64,000 nt of DNA from Ardenticatenaceae bacterium (lineage in GTDB: Bacteria > Chloroflexota > Anaerolineae > Promineifilales > Promineifilaceae): the NCBI GenBank assembly GCA_020634455.1, contig JACKBQ010000001.1, positions 1,364,001-1,428,000 of the forward strand. Reading direction: 5' to 3'. The position numbers were made by a program, and so were the translations under genes. Below are positions 38,970 to 46,516 of the stretch, one piece after another. Positions within the stretch are counted from its first letter, which is position 1. Each line of letters opens with the position of its first letter. The notes beneath the pieces were generated by a model, which did no database searches, was not told the origin of the DNA, and saw only the letters and a list, made by a program, of their open reading frames with translations.

Positions 38970-39365
38970 TTAGGGAACGGCCGTATCCGAGGGGGATGAA
39001 CTGCGGCGCAAACGGCCGAACCATTGGCTGCCTTTCGACAGCAACACCACAATCGTTGTCACGATGGCCAATGGCACCAGCGTACGCATGAACCCGGCAA
39101 CGGCAAAGATGTTGAAGCCGCCACCTCGACCTTGGTCGCCAAAGCGGTTATCAAAATCGGGGCGACCCCCTGGCCCAAATTCGCCTACCGGAGGGCGAAA
39201 ACCGTCATCATCATTGTCACCTTCCAAACGGGGGCGGCCACCATCCGGGCCACCGCGAAAGCCAAACTGCTGCGTGGCCCATTCGGTCTGACCAATAGCC
39301 CAAGTTGCCCCGGCAACGGCCGTAATCACCAAAACAATCGCTAAAATCCGTAAAACTGTTTTCAT
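38970..39365 (-). CDS. Small membrane protein with Gly/Asp-rich loop
   Basis: Protein of 131 residues with two hydrophobic segments (VLRILAIVLVITAVAGATWAI at the start and MRTLVPLAIVTTIVVLLS near 95-115) joined by a Gly/Arg/Asp-rich, probably disordered stretch. The start overlaps the upstream DUF4405-like gene stop by four bases, so the two form a coupled pair. No family recognised; it is likely an accessory subunit of the neighbouring membrane protein. Start ATG 39363-39365 marks the first helix. Confidence 0.7.
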   Translation of the reverse strand: MKTVLRILAIVLVITAVAGATWAIGQTEWATQQFGFRGGPDGGRPRLEGDNDDDGFRPPVGEFGPGGRPDFDNRFGDQGRGGGFNIFAVAGFMRTLVPLAIVTTIVVLLSKGSQWFGRLRRSSSPSDTAVP

Positions 39366-39892
39366 GCTGTGTCCCCCTGCTGCTTGGCTGGCCACCTGCG
39401 CGTGAGCGGCTGCCAGATGTACCGTTTGGTCGTGCTCACAATCCATTTCCAATCTAAAGCCAAATGCAACGCCACCAGCCAGATGGCAAAATCGGCCGTT
39501 AGCTCATGCACCCTGCGCCAGAAAAAAGAGGGCGACACCGGGATACCCAGTTGGCGCATGGCCACCTCGGAAATCCAGATGCCGGTCATGGTAAGCACCA
39601 CTATGTCCAAAAATAACGCCAAATCAATGACGTAGCGCAGCCGCTGGCCGCTGGGCAGCCGCCGCAACAGCCGCCGACTAATCGAGATGATCCAATCCCA
39701 ATGCAGCAACAGGTGATAAATGAGGGCAATGCCAAAGCCAATTCCCAGCCATTCATGAATGGGAATGCCGGTAAAGCGGGTGTTCATATCAATGATAAAA
39801 GCAAAAAAGAGGGCAATATCCAGCCAGTAATTTTTTAACGTCTGGCTCCAACGCCTTTTGGCTCTATTTGTCGTCAGCGATGTTGTCGTCAT
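39362..39892 (-). CDS. DUF4405/cytochrome b561-like membrane protein
   Basis: A 176-residue membrane protein with about four helices. HEWLGIGFGIALIYHLLLHWDW and RRVHELTADFAIWLVALHLALDW carry paired His at the helix ends, a pattern suggesting heme coordination as in b-type cytochromes and the DUF4405 family. Its partner gene starts in its last codon. A role in membrane electron transfer is inferred. Confidence 0.72.
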   Translation of the reverse strand: MTTTSLTTNRAKRRWSQTLKNYWLDIALFFAFIIDMNTRFTGIPIHEWLGIGFGIALIYHLLLHWDWIISISRRLLRRLPSGQRLRYVIDLALFLDIVVLTMTGIWISEVAMRQLGIPVSPSFFWRRVHELTADFAIWLVALHLALDWKWIVSTTKRYIWQPLTRRWPAKQQGDTA

Positions 39893-40093
39893 ACAAGCTC
39901 CTTCTACAAAGTCTCACAAACCGGGGCAGTATAGCCCAGAGTTGTTGAGCAAATGTTAAGGCGTTGTTGGTTGCTTATTAATCACCGAAGATAATCCGTA
40001 GATGATTCCCGAAACTAGAGCGCAAAGCATCAAGTTTGCCAATTCCCAATCTGATATAATGCGCATACACTTTTTAGGGGGTGTAACATACAG

Positions 40094-40570
40094 ATGTCTC
40101 AACTTAAGATGCTTATGCTTTTTACAGATGGGGAGTTGGAAATGGAAGTATTGGAACTCCTAAATGACTTTGAAAACGAACCTGATCAATTTGTTGTACA
40201 CAAGGCTACTTCACCTGGCAATGCACTTGAGCTTATCGCAACTGACCATTTTGCCCTGACATTGTTGGGGCTACCGGTAACCAGCACTATCGGGGATGGA
40301 CTCAACCTGATCTTGCAAATGCGCCAACTGAAGCCAATCATGCCCATTATCGTCTTGGTAAACCAGGATGCGCTGGGCGTTGGCATTCAAGCGATGGAAT
40401 TCGGCGCATCGGCTTTTTTTTCCCGTTTCTATCTTTCTGCCAAAATGTTGCAGCAAATTATCAAAAATCTGGCAAACCAGTTCCACCAATTGCAGGATTA
40501 TGAAGTTCACGGTGCAGAAATGGTGAACGCGCTGCCAGTAGGGGTGCTGGTGCTAGACAATGAGGGGTAG
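40094..40570 (+). CDS. Degenerate receiver plus start of PAS domain (front part of a broken histidine kinase gene)
   Basis: The 158-residue frame is a receiver-like domain (MLMLFTDGELEME... FGASAFFSRFYLSAKML) followed by the first residues of a PAS domain (NALPVGVLVLDNEG) and a TAG stop. The phosphoacceptor Asp is replaced by Gly in LTLLGLP and the conserved Lys by Arg, so it is a pseudo-receiver. One base shift at the GGGG run 40564-40567 would continue the PAS as GVVTAINEEWHLL into the kinase frame next door. TATAAT at 40055-40060 is a probable -10 and AGGGGG precedes the ATG. Confidence 0.75.
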   Translation: MSQLKMLMLFTDGELEMEVLELLNDFENEPDQFVVHKATSPGNALELIATDHFALTLLGLPVTSTIGDGLNLILQMRQLKPIMPIIVLVNQDALGVGIQAMEFGASAFFSRFYLSAKMLQQIIKNLANQFHQLQDYEVHGAEMVNALPVGVLVLDNEG

Positions 40571-40626
40571 TTACTGCTATCAACGAGGAATGGCATCTGC
40601 TACAAACAGCCACAACCGACCCAATA

Positions 40627-41607
40627 GTGGCCGAAGCCACTGTGGGCACCAACTTTCTAACGCTTTCCCATCGAGCAAAGCGGTTTGACGTGGAGAATGC
40701 AATCCAGCAGGCAAACGCAGGCCGCAGCCACAAACAAGGCATTGAATACCAATGGCAAGACGCTTTAACGGCCTCACCCATCTGGCGAAAAATAACGGTT
40801 GCCCCTATGCGCTGGCCAAAAGGCCAATCTATAGTTTCCATTCAAGAGATAACCGACCAGATTACCCACCAAATTCAGCTAGAGAATTACGAAGCGGAAC
40901 TTCTTGAGCTAAAAACAAATTTTTCCTCGTTGGTGCATGATCTGCGCTCTCCCTTGACCTCTTTCAAGCTTTATTTAGATTTGCTCCAAAAGGCAAAAAC
41001 GGGCAAAAAAGAGAAATATCTCACAATCATGCACCAGGAAATAATGCACATGAATAAGCTGGTGGATGATCTGCTCGCACTCTCTCGCCTGGAGATTCCA
41101 GATGTACACTCCTTGGCGTTGGTAGATATTATGAGCCTGGTGCAGGAAGTTGTTGTAGTTGAACAACCTATTGCAAATGATAAAGGTCTTACGCTGCGTT
41201 TCTTGTTCCCAAATGAGGAGCCTGTTTGGGTGTGGGGCCAATCACGTCAGCTTTTGCGGGTTGTTACCAATCTGGTGAGCAATGCACTGCGATATACGGC
41301 CGTTGGCACCGTCACCATCCAGCTAAAATTAGAGCCTGAGCAGAACCGCGTAGAATTAACCGTATCAGACACGGGCATCGGTATTGCCCCGGAGGTGCTG
41401 CCCTTTATTTTTGAGCCATTTTTCCGTTCGCCGCGTGCCCAGGCGGTAACGCCAAAAGGCACGGGGCTGGGGCTAGCCATCGTCAAGCGCATCATCGCCC
41501 TACATAACGGTAGTATTGATGTTTTTAGTGAACTTAACCAGGGAACCAGCTTCCGTATTTTCCTGCCACTGGTGAGAGATACGGCCGTATCTCAACCAAG
41601 CCCCTAA
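40627..41607 (+). CDS. Histidine kinase (rear part of a broken receiver-PAS-kinase gene)
   Basis: The frame is open from 40567 onward; the GTG at 40627 is the first start-like codon and lies inside the PAS domain. It encodes the rest of the PAS, a HisKA domain with the phosphoacceptor His in SSLVHDLRSPLTSF, and an HATPase_c domain with N box NLVSNALRYT, G1 DTGIGIAP, F box FEPFFRS and G2 GTGLGLAIVKR. Read with the preceding frame this is a soluble hybrid sensor kinase of about 504 residues. No partner regulator lies next to it. Confidence 0.82.
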   Translation: MAEATVGTNFLTLSHRAKRFDVENAIQQANAGRSHKQGIEYQWQDALTASPIWRKITVAPMRWPKGQSIVSIQEITDQITHQIQLENYEAELLELKTNFSSLVHDLRSPLTSFKLYLDLLQKAKTGKKEKYLTIMHQEIMHMNKLVDDLLALSRLEIPDVHSLALVDIMSLVQEVVVVEQPIANDKGLTLRFLFPNEEPVWVWGQSRQLLRVVTNLVSNALRYTAVGTVTIQLKLEPEQNRVELTVSDTGIGIAPEVLPFIFEPFFRSPRAQAVTPKGTGLGLAIVKRIIALHNGSIDVFSELNQGTSFRIFLPLVRDTAVSQPSP

Positions 41608-41702
41608 AACCATTGGCGGCTGCACCCTAAACCACACCTCGCGGTGGGAGAGATGGCCAGTTTCTACCCCTGCTGAGGAGAATGCAAAGGCAACTTCCCC
41701 AA

Positions 41703-41751
41703 CTTGGAAAACGGCCGTAAAAATGATAGCATTGCCCCGCTCGTCCATAGG
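41703..41751. repeat. 49-base direct repeat, left copy
   Basis: CTTGGAAAACGGCCGTAAAA followed by ATGATAGCATTGCCCCGCTC and GTCCATAGG. The second copy at 42787-42835 differs at one base. The two copies bracket the pentapeptide-repeat gene. Confidence 0.85.
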
Positions 41752-41812
41752 ACAAGCAATCAAATGATCGAAAAATGTCCAGTCAATAATTCAGCATCTG
41801 AAGAAAATAATT

Positions 41813-42700
41813 ATGAACAGATTTCTTACTGATCTGCGTAATACCAAACTAGCAAATTGGCTTAAAGGCCAATGGGATGAACATCCAACTAAACTGCTAG
41901 GTTTCAGCTTGATGGTTTTAGCTTTTTTATTTTTTCTTACAGCTTTTTGTCCAGGGAAACTATTTGAGGATTTTTCTGCAAATGTTGCAACGGAAACCCT
42001 GAGCATTGCCATAACCATTCTTTTTATTGACACGCTTAATGAACGTAGGCAAAACAAAGAGTTAAAAATACAGCTCATCATTCAAATGGGCAGTAGACAT
42101 AGCGTTGTAAGTGATACAGCATTAGCAGTGTTAAAGTCTAAAAAATGGCTTCATGATGGCTCTTTAAGGCAGGTAGAATTGAAAAATGCTAATTTAGGTT
42201 TCGCCGACCTAAGCAATTCTGACCTTTATAAGGCTAACTTGATAGGTTCTGATCTTTATGGTGTCAACCTAAGTAACGCTATTTTGACTAGCACCAATTT
42301 GAATGCTACGGTTCTGAGCGGTTCTGATCTTCGTGGAGCTGACTTACGCAATGCCAACTTAGTCAATGCAGATCTGCGTGGTGCAAAACTTGACAATGCC
42401 GACTTGCGAGGAGCCAACCTTACAGGTGCTAATTTACGCAGTGCTACTCTTGAAGGAACCGACTTAAGCGGTACTACACTGAAAAATTCTGATCTAAATA
42501 ATGCTAAATTGAACAATGCCAAATTCAACAATGCCAACTTAATTGATGCTGACTTAAGTGAGGCAACCTTGAAATCGGCCATCCTATCCCACGCCAACCT
42601 GAGTGGAGCTGATATAACCAAAGCCAAATATGACAAAAATACCCAATGGCCAGAAGGCTTTGATCCAATAGGGGCAGGTGCAAAAAAATTTGATGAGTAA
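41813..42700 (+). CDS. Membrane-anchored pentapeptide-repeat protein
   Basis: Protein of 295 residues. Two hydrophobic segments (LLGFSLMVLAFLFFLTAF about 28-46 and TLSIAITILFIDTLN about 63-77) anchor it. From about residue 120 to 270 it consists of A(D/N)Lxx pentapeptides (for example ADLRGANLTGANL), which fold as a right-handed quadrilateral helix. It has lower GC than its surroundings and only one feature in common with them, the flanking 49-base direct repeats. Function unknown; the membrane anchor and lack of loops argue against a Qnr-like gyrase protector. Confidence 0.85.
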   Translation: MNRFLTDLRNTKLANWLKGQWDEHPTKLLGFSLMVLAFLFFLTAFCPGKLFEDFSANVATETLSIAITILFIDTLNERRQNKELKIQLIIQMGSRHSVVSDTALAVLKSKKWLHDGSLRQVELKNANLGFADLSNSDLYKANLIGSDLYGVNLSNAILTSTNLNATVLSGSDLRGADLRNANLVNADLRGAKLDNADLRGANLTGANLRSATLEGTDLSGTTLKNSDLNNAKLNNAKFNNANLIDADLSEATLKSAILSHANLSGADITKAKYDKNTQWPEGFDPIGAGAKKFDE

Positions 42701-42769
42701 GGCTGATTAATCAGTGAAAATACCCAGAACCGCACAAAGTAACCATTGGCTGGCATACAATCATCCCAC

Positions 42770-42790
42770 AACAAGCTCACCATGAGCTTG
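42770..42790 (+). terminator. Short CAAGCTCA/TGAGCTTG hairpin
   Basis: CAAGCTCA and TGAGCTTG pair perfectly over a three-base CCA loop, 70 bases after the pentapeptide gene and fused to the right copy of the 49-base repeat. No T-run follows, so termination is uncertain. Confidence 0.4.
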
Positions 42791-42835
42791 GAAAACGGCC
42801 GTAAAAATGATAGCATTGCCCCGCTCGTCCATGGG
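42787..42835. repeat. 49-base direct repeat, right copy
   Basis: Same sequence as 41703-41751 with one A/G difference near the end. It lies 24 bases before the PHP-protein start codon. Confidence 0.85.
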
Positions 42836-42858
42836 AAGAGGACGACAGGAAACAAGCC

Positions 42859-43956
42859 ATGATTGAGCTCGCAGGCAACATGCACATGCATACCCATTTC
42901 AGCGACGGGGAAAAATGGCACGCGGAAATTGCGCAGGACGCAATCGCCGCCGGGCTAGACTTCATCATCGTCACCGACCACAACGTGTGGGTGGACGGGG
43001 TAGAAGGGTACTACGAGGGTGAAAACGGCCGTCTCCTCCTGCTCTCTGGTGAAGAAGTCCACAATGTCCGGCGGCAGCCACAAGGCAGCCACCTGCTGGT
43101 GTACGGAGCCGAAGCGGAGCTGGCCGACTGTGCGCCCAATCCCCAACAGCTCATTGATGCGGTTAACGAGCGAGGCGGCTACAGCTTTTTGGCCCATCCC
43201 CACGAAAATGATTGCCGCATCTTCCCCTTCCCCAACCTCGGCTGGCGCGACTGGCCTGTAGAAAATTTCACAGGGCTGGAAATCTGGAACTACATGTCCA
43301 GCTTTATCAACGCCCTGGTAGCGGCATTGGATCGTTTGCCGGTGCAAATTGAGCTGCTAGACAAGCTAACGGCCGTTCGCCTCGCCTTCAATCCGCAAAA
43401 GTTTGTGGTAGGGCCAGAGCCACGCACCCTGGCGCTGTGGGACGAACTGCTGGCGCAAGGGAAGCGAATTACGGCCGTTGGCAACAGCGACGCCCACGCC
43501 ACCCCTATGAGCTTTGGCCCGTTCAAGCGCATCATTTTTCCGTACGAATATCTGTTTCGGGCGGTGAATACCCATATTTTGCTGGAACGGCCGTTAACCG
43601 GCGACCTCACCCAAGACAAAAAAATGATCCTCCGCGCCATCGGCAAGGGCAACAGTTGGGTGGGGTACGATCTGCCGCACAGCACCAAAGGGTTCCGCTT
43701 TAGCGCCGCCAGCAAGGGCAAAGGGATCATGGGTGAGGCGGTGAAGCTGGATGCCGGAGCCACTTTGCAAATTTGCACCCCCACCCGCTGCAACATCCGC
43801 CTCATCCACAACGGCAAACCAGTGGCCAGCGCGAAAAACGAAACCCATCTCACCCACATTCCCATTGAACCCGGCGCGTATCGCGTCGAATGCACCATCC
43901 AGTTTGCCGGGCAAGAGCGCGGCTGGATTTACAGCAATCCCATCTACCTCTACTAA
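42859..43956 (+). CDS. PHP-domain phosphoesterase
   Basis: A 365-residue protein with the PHP metal motifs: NMHMHTHFSDGE at the N-terminus, FIIVTDHNVW, Glu in LSGEEVHN, His in FLAHPHEND and Asp-His in AVGNSDAHATP. The C-terminal 90 residues form a beta-rich domain (AGATLQICTPTRCNIRLIHNG). PHP proteins hydrolyse phosphoesters, often nucleotide-related; the substrate is unknown. It heads a plus-strand run with two acyltransferases just behind (20 bases to the first). Confidence 0.88.
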   Translation: MIELAGNMHMHTHFSDGEKWHAEIAQDAIAAGLDFIIVTDHNVWVDGVEGYYEGENGRLLLLSGEEVHNVRRQPQGSHLLVYGAEAELADCAPNPQQLIDAVNERGGYSFLAHPHENDCRIFPFPNLGWRDWPVENFTGLEIWNYMSSFINALVAALDRLPVQIELLDKLTAVRLAFNPQKFVVGPEPRTLALWDELLAQGKRITAVGNSDAHATPMSFGPFKRIIFPYEYLFRAVNTHILLERPLTGDLTQDKKMILRAIGKGNSWVGYDLPHSTKGFRFSAASKGKGIMGEAVKLDAGATLQICTPTRCNIRLIHNGKPVASAKNETHLTHIPIEPGAYRVECTIQFAGQERGWIYSNPIYLY

Positions 43957-43976
43957 CAACTCCCGGAGGTCTGCAC

Positions 43977-44720
43977 ATGTCATTTATTCGAGGCTATTAC
44001 CGCCTCTCCCTCTCCTCACTGACGCTCACTTTTTTTGCTGTCCTTATCGTCCTCACCTCATTTTTACCGTTTACCATCAAAGATGTGCCTCTCTCGCTGC
44101 GACTGGCCCAGCTTATGGTGCGCCTCATCCTCTGGATTTTGAACGTGCGGGTCAACTGCGAAGAAAAAGAAAAAATCGTCGGATTCGATGGCTTTTTCTT
44201 CCCCAACCACGTTTCTTACCTGGAGGTACTGGCTTTGTATGGGGTGATGCCCACCCGCTTTTTAGCTAAAGCAGAGATTAAGGGTTGGCCAGTGGTAGGG
44301 CCGATAGCAACGGCCGTTGGCTGTGTGTACGTGCAGCGCGGCGACAAGGAATCACGCCAGGAAGCGCGCCAGGCATTGACGCAGGTAGAAACGTTCCCGC
44401 CCATCACCATCTTCCCGGAAGGCAAGCGCGGTCCCGGCCACGAACTGCTGCCCTTCCGCTACGGCGCATTCGAGATTGTGACACAAGGCAACTTTGCCTT
44501 TTTACCCATCGCCGCCACCTTCAACAATCTGGAAATCGCCATCTGGCACCGCAAAGAAAACATGGTGAAGGCGCTATGGCGTCTGGCCAGCCAGCCCCAA
44601 CGCATCGAGGTCAATTTACGGCCGCTCGCCCCTTACCACCCAACCCCGGACGATGACCCCGTGGCGCTGGCAGAAAAAGTACGTGGGGAATTAACGGCCG
44701 TAATCTATCCAAAACAGTGA
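43977..44720 (+). CDS. PlsC-like acyltransferase, HX4E variant
   Basis: Lysophosphatidate acyltransferase-like protein of 247 residues. One N-terminal helix region, then FFPNHVSYLEVLAL, where the usual H(X4)D catalytic pair reads H(X4)E, and the glycerol-phosphate motif IFPEGKRGPGHELLPF. The substitution could change activity. Its tandem neighbour has the classical motif, so the pair may be a duplicated enzyme with divergence. GGAGG lies seven bases before ATG 43977. Confidence 0.85.
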   Translation: MSFIRGYYRLSLSSLTLTFFAVLIVLTSFLPFTIKDVPLSLRLAQLMVRLILWILNVRVNCEEKEKIVGFDGFFFPNHVSYLEVLALYGVMPTRFLAKAEIKGWPVVGPIATAVGCVYVQRGDKESRQEARQALTQVETFPPITIFPEGKRGPGHELLPFRYGAFEIVTQGNFAFLPIAATFNNLEIAIWHRKENMVKALWRLASQPQRIEVNLRPLAPYHPTPDDDPVALAEKVRGELTAVIYPKQ

Positions 44721-44764
44721 AAAGTAAGAAGTAAAAAGTGGGCTTCACTTTTTACTTTTTACTC
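44716..44764. repeat. GTGAAAAGTAAAAAGTG repeat
   Basis: GTGAAAAGTAAGAAGTAAAAAG and CTTCACTTTTTACTTTTTAC form an AT-rich imperfect palindrome between the tandem acyltransferases. Relatives occur at 9728-9765 and 45593-45663. Confidence 0.65.
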
Positions 44765-44782
44765 CGAAAAGAAGGCAACATC

Positions 44783-45559
44783 ATGAAACTCATTCGCGGC
44801 ACCCTCCGGCTCACCTCCTTTATCCTCCTGCTTATGCTCACCACGCTGCTGGTGCTGCTCACCGCCTGGATTCCCGTGCGCATCAAAGGAGCACGGCTGT
44901 CGGCCTGGTTTTTGCCCACCGTTTGCCGCCTGCTGCTGCCGCTGTTCAACGTCGAGTTCACCGTCCGCGAAGCAGACCGCATCACCCGGCACGATGGCTT
45001 CATCTTCCCCAACCACCTCTCTTTTTTAGACATCATTTTGCTATTAAGCATCTTCCCCGTACGCTTTTTGGCCAAGTCAGAGATTGCTTACTGGCCGTTT
45101 GTGGGTTGGATTGCTCGCGCCGTGGACACGGTTTTTGTAAAACGCGAAGATAAAGAGTCCCGTGAGAAGGCACGGGACGCTCTGGCGCAGCTCCATACCT
45201 TCCCGGCGGTGGCCATCTTCCCCGAAGGGGGCATCTTTCAACCGCCCGCAGAAATAAAACCATTCCGCTACGGCGCGTTTGAAATTGCCCAACAAGGTGG
45301 CCACTCTTTCATCCCGGCGGTGTTCATTTACGAGCCGCTAGATATTGTATTTTGGCGAGATGAACCGTTGTTAACGGCCGTTTGGCGATTCGCCAGCCGT
45401 CCAGAACCAATCAAGGCCCGACTGTTCCTGCTGCGCACCGTCCAGCCCAACCCAGACGACGACCCCCGTCAGCTTGCATTGGAGACACATGGAGCCATGA
45501 CGGCCGTTTACAAACACAGCAATAATCGCGGCGACGACGTGGTGCAATCAGGAATATAG
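44783..45559 (+). CDS. PlsC-like 1-acylglycerol-3-phosphate acyltransferase
   Basis: A 258-residue paralogue of the preceding gene. Two hydrophobic segments at the N-terminus, classical FPNHLSFLDIILLL with H(X4)D, then IFPEGGIFQPPAEIKPFRYG and late VFIYEPLDIVFWRDEP. The expected reaction is transfer of a fatty acyl chain to lysophosphatidic acid at the inner membrane surface. GAAGGCAACATC precedes the ATG. Confidence 0.87.
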   Translation: MKLIRGTLRLTSFILLLMLTTLLVLLTAWIPVRIKGARLSAWFLPTVCRLLLPLFNVEFTVREADRITRHDGFIFPNHLSFLDIILLLSIFPVRFLAKSEIAYWPFVGWIARAVDTVFVKREDKESREKARDALAQLHTFPAVAIFPEGGIFQPPAEIKPFRYGAFEIAQQGGHSFIPAVFIYEPLDIVFWRDEPLLTAVWRFASRPEPIKARLFLLRTVQPNPDDDPRQLALETHGAMTAVYKHSNNRGDDVVQSGI

Positions 45560-45592
45560 TGACTTTCTTGTGGTAAAATGCCACCTATCTAG

Positions 45593-45663
45593 TGAAAAGT
45601 AAAAAGCGATAAGTGAAAAGTTTCTGCTTCACTTTTTACGTTTGACTTTTCACTTTTTACTAA
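45593..45663. repeat. GTGAAAAGTAAAAAGTG repeat
   Basis: A longer member of the family at 44716-44764, again located between two plus-strand genes. AGTGAAAAGT words on the left are mirrored as ACTTTTCACT on the right. Confidence 0.65.
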
Positions 45664-45686
45664 AACAAAAAAGGCACTACATACCT

Positions 45687-46475
45687 ATGACATCAACAAC
45701 CACAACATCCCCCACCCGCCCCTTGGAACCGCAGAAGCGGGCTATTGTTATTGGCGCGTCGTCGGGGATTGGGGCCGCGCTGGTGCGCGAGCTGGCGCAC
45801 AACGGCTACCGCGTAGCGGCCATTGCCCGCCGTGAGGCAAAATTGCAAGAGCTGGCTGATTTGGTAAATACGGCCGTATCCCCCCAAACCGTCCTCCCCT
45901 ACAGCCACAACGTCACCAACTACGACGAAATCCCCGCCCTCTTCCAAACCATCGTGCAAGAGCTAGGCGGGCTAGACCTCATCATCTACAACGCTGGCGT
46001 GCAGCCCCCCGTCACCGTCGGCGAATATGATTTTGCTAAAGACCGCAAAATGATCGAGGTGAACCTGCTCGGAGCCATCGCCTGGCTCAACCAGGCCGCG
46101 CTCCGCTTTGAACGGGCCAAGCAGGGGCAAATCGTCGGCATCGGCTCCGTGGCTGGCGACCGGGGACGCGTGGGCGCACCCGTCTACAACACCAGCAAGG
46201 CAGGCTTTGCCACCTACCTGGAATCCCTGCGCAACCGACTCACCCGGCACGGCGTGGGCGTTACCACCATCAAACCCGGCTTTGTAGACACCGTGCTGCT
46301 GGCCGAAAATGCCTCCAAAACCTTCTGGGTCATCTCGCCCCAACAGGCGGCCAGCCAAATTCTAAAGGCGGCCAATCGGCATAAACAAACCGTCTACGTG
46401 CCGGGGCGCTGGCGCTTGCTCATGCTCATCATCCGCCATATCCCCTCCTTCATCTTCCGGCGGCTCAGCTTCTAA
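45687..46475 (+). CDS. SDR-family oxidoreductase
   Basis: Classical short-chain dehydrogenase of 262 residues. VIGASSGIGAALVRELA at the N-terminus, YNAGVQPP, Ser in GIGSVAGDRG and catalytic Tyr/Lys in VYNTSKAGFATYL are all intact. The basic C-terminus and a hydrophobic tail (LLMLIIRHIPSFIF) suggest membrane contact. With the flavin oxidase gene 41 bases downstream it could act as the reductase half of a DprE1/DprE2-like epimerase pair; this is inference. Confidence 0.87.
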   Translation: MTSTTTTSPTRPLEPQKRAIVIGASSGIGAALVRELAHNGYRVAAIARREAKLQELADLVNTAVSPQTVLPYSHNVTNYDEIPALFQTIVQELGGLDLIIYNAGVQPPVTVGEYDFAKDRKMIEVNLLGAIAWLNQAALRFERAKQGQIVGIGSVAGDRGRVGAPVYNTSKAGFATYLESLRNRLTRHGVGVTTIKPGFVDTVLLAENASKTFWVISPQQAASQILKAANRHKQTVYVPGRWRLLMLIIRHIPSFIFRRLSF

Positions 46476-46516
46476 TCTGTGTTTATCCGTGTCCCATTAA
46501 ATAAAAACCAACCATC

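Noticed and set aside
41813..42700. Qnr-type gyrase-protecting pentapeptide protein
   Set aside because: Two membrane helices and no Qnr loop residues; the usual cytosolic dimer is not possible.
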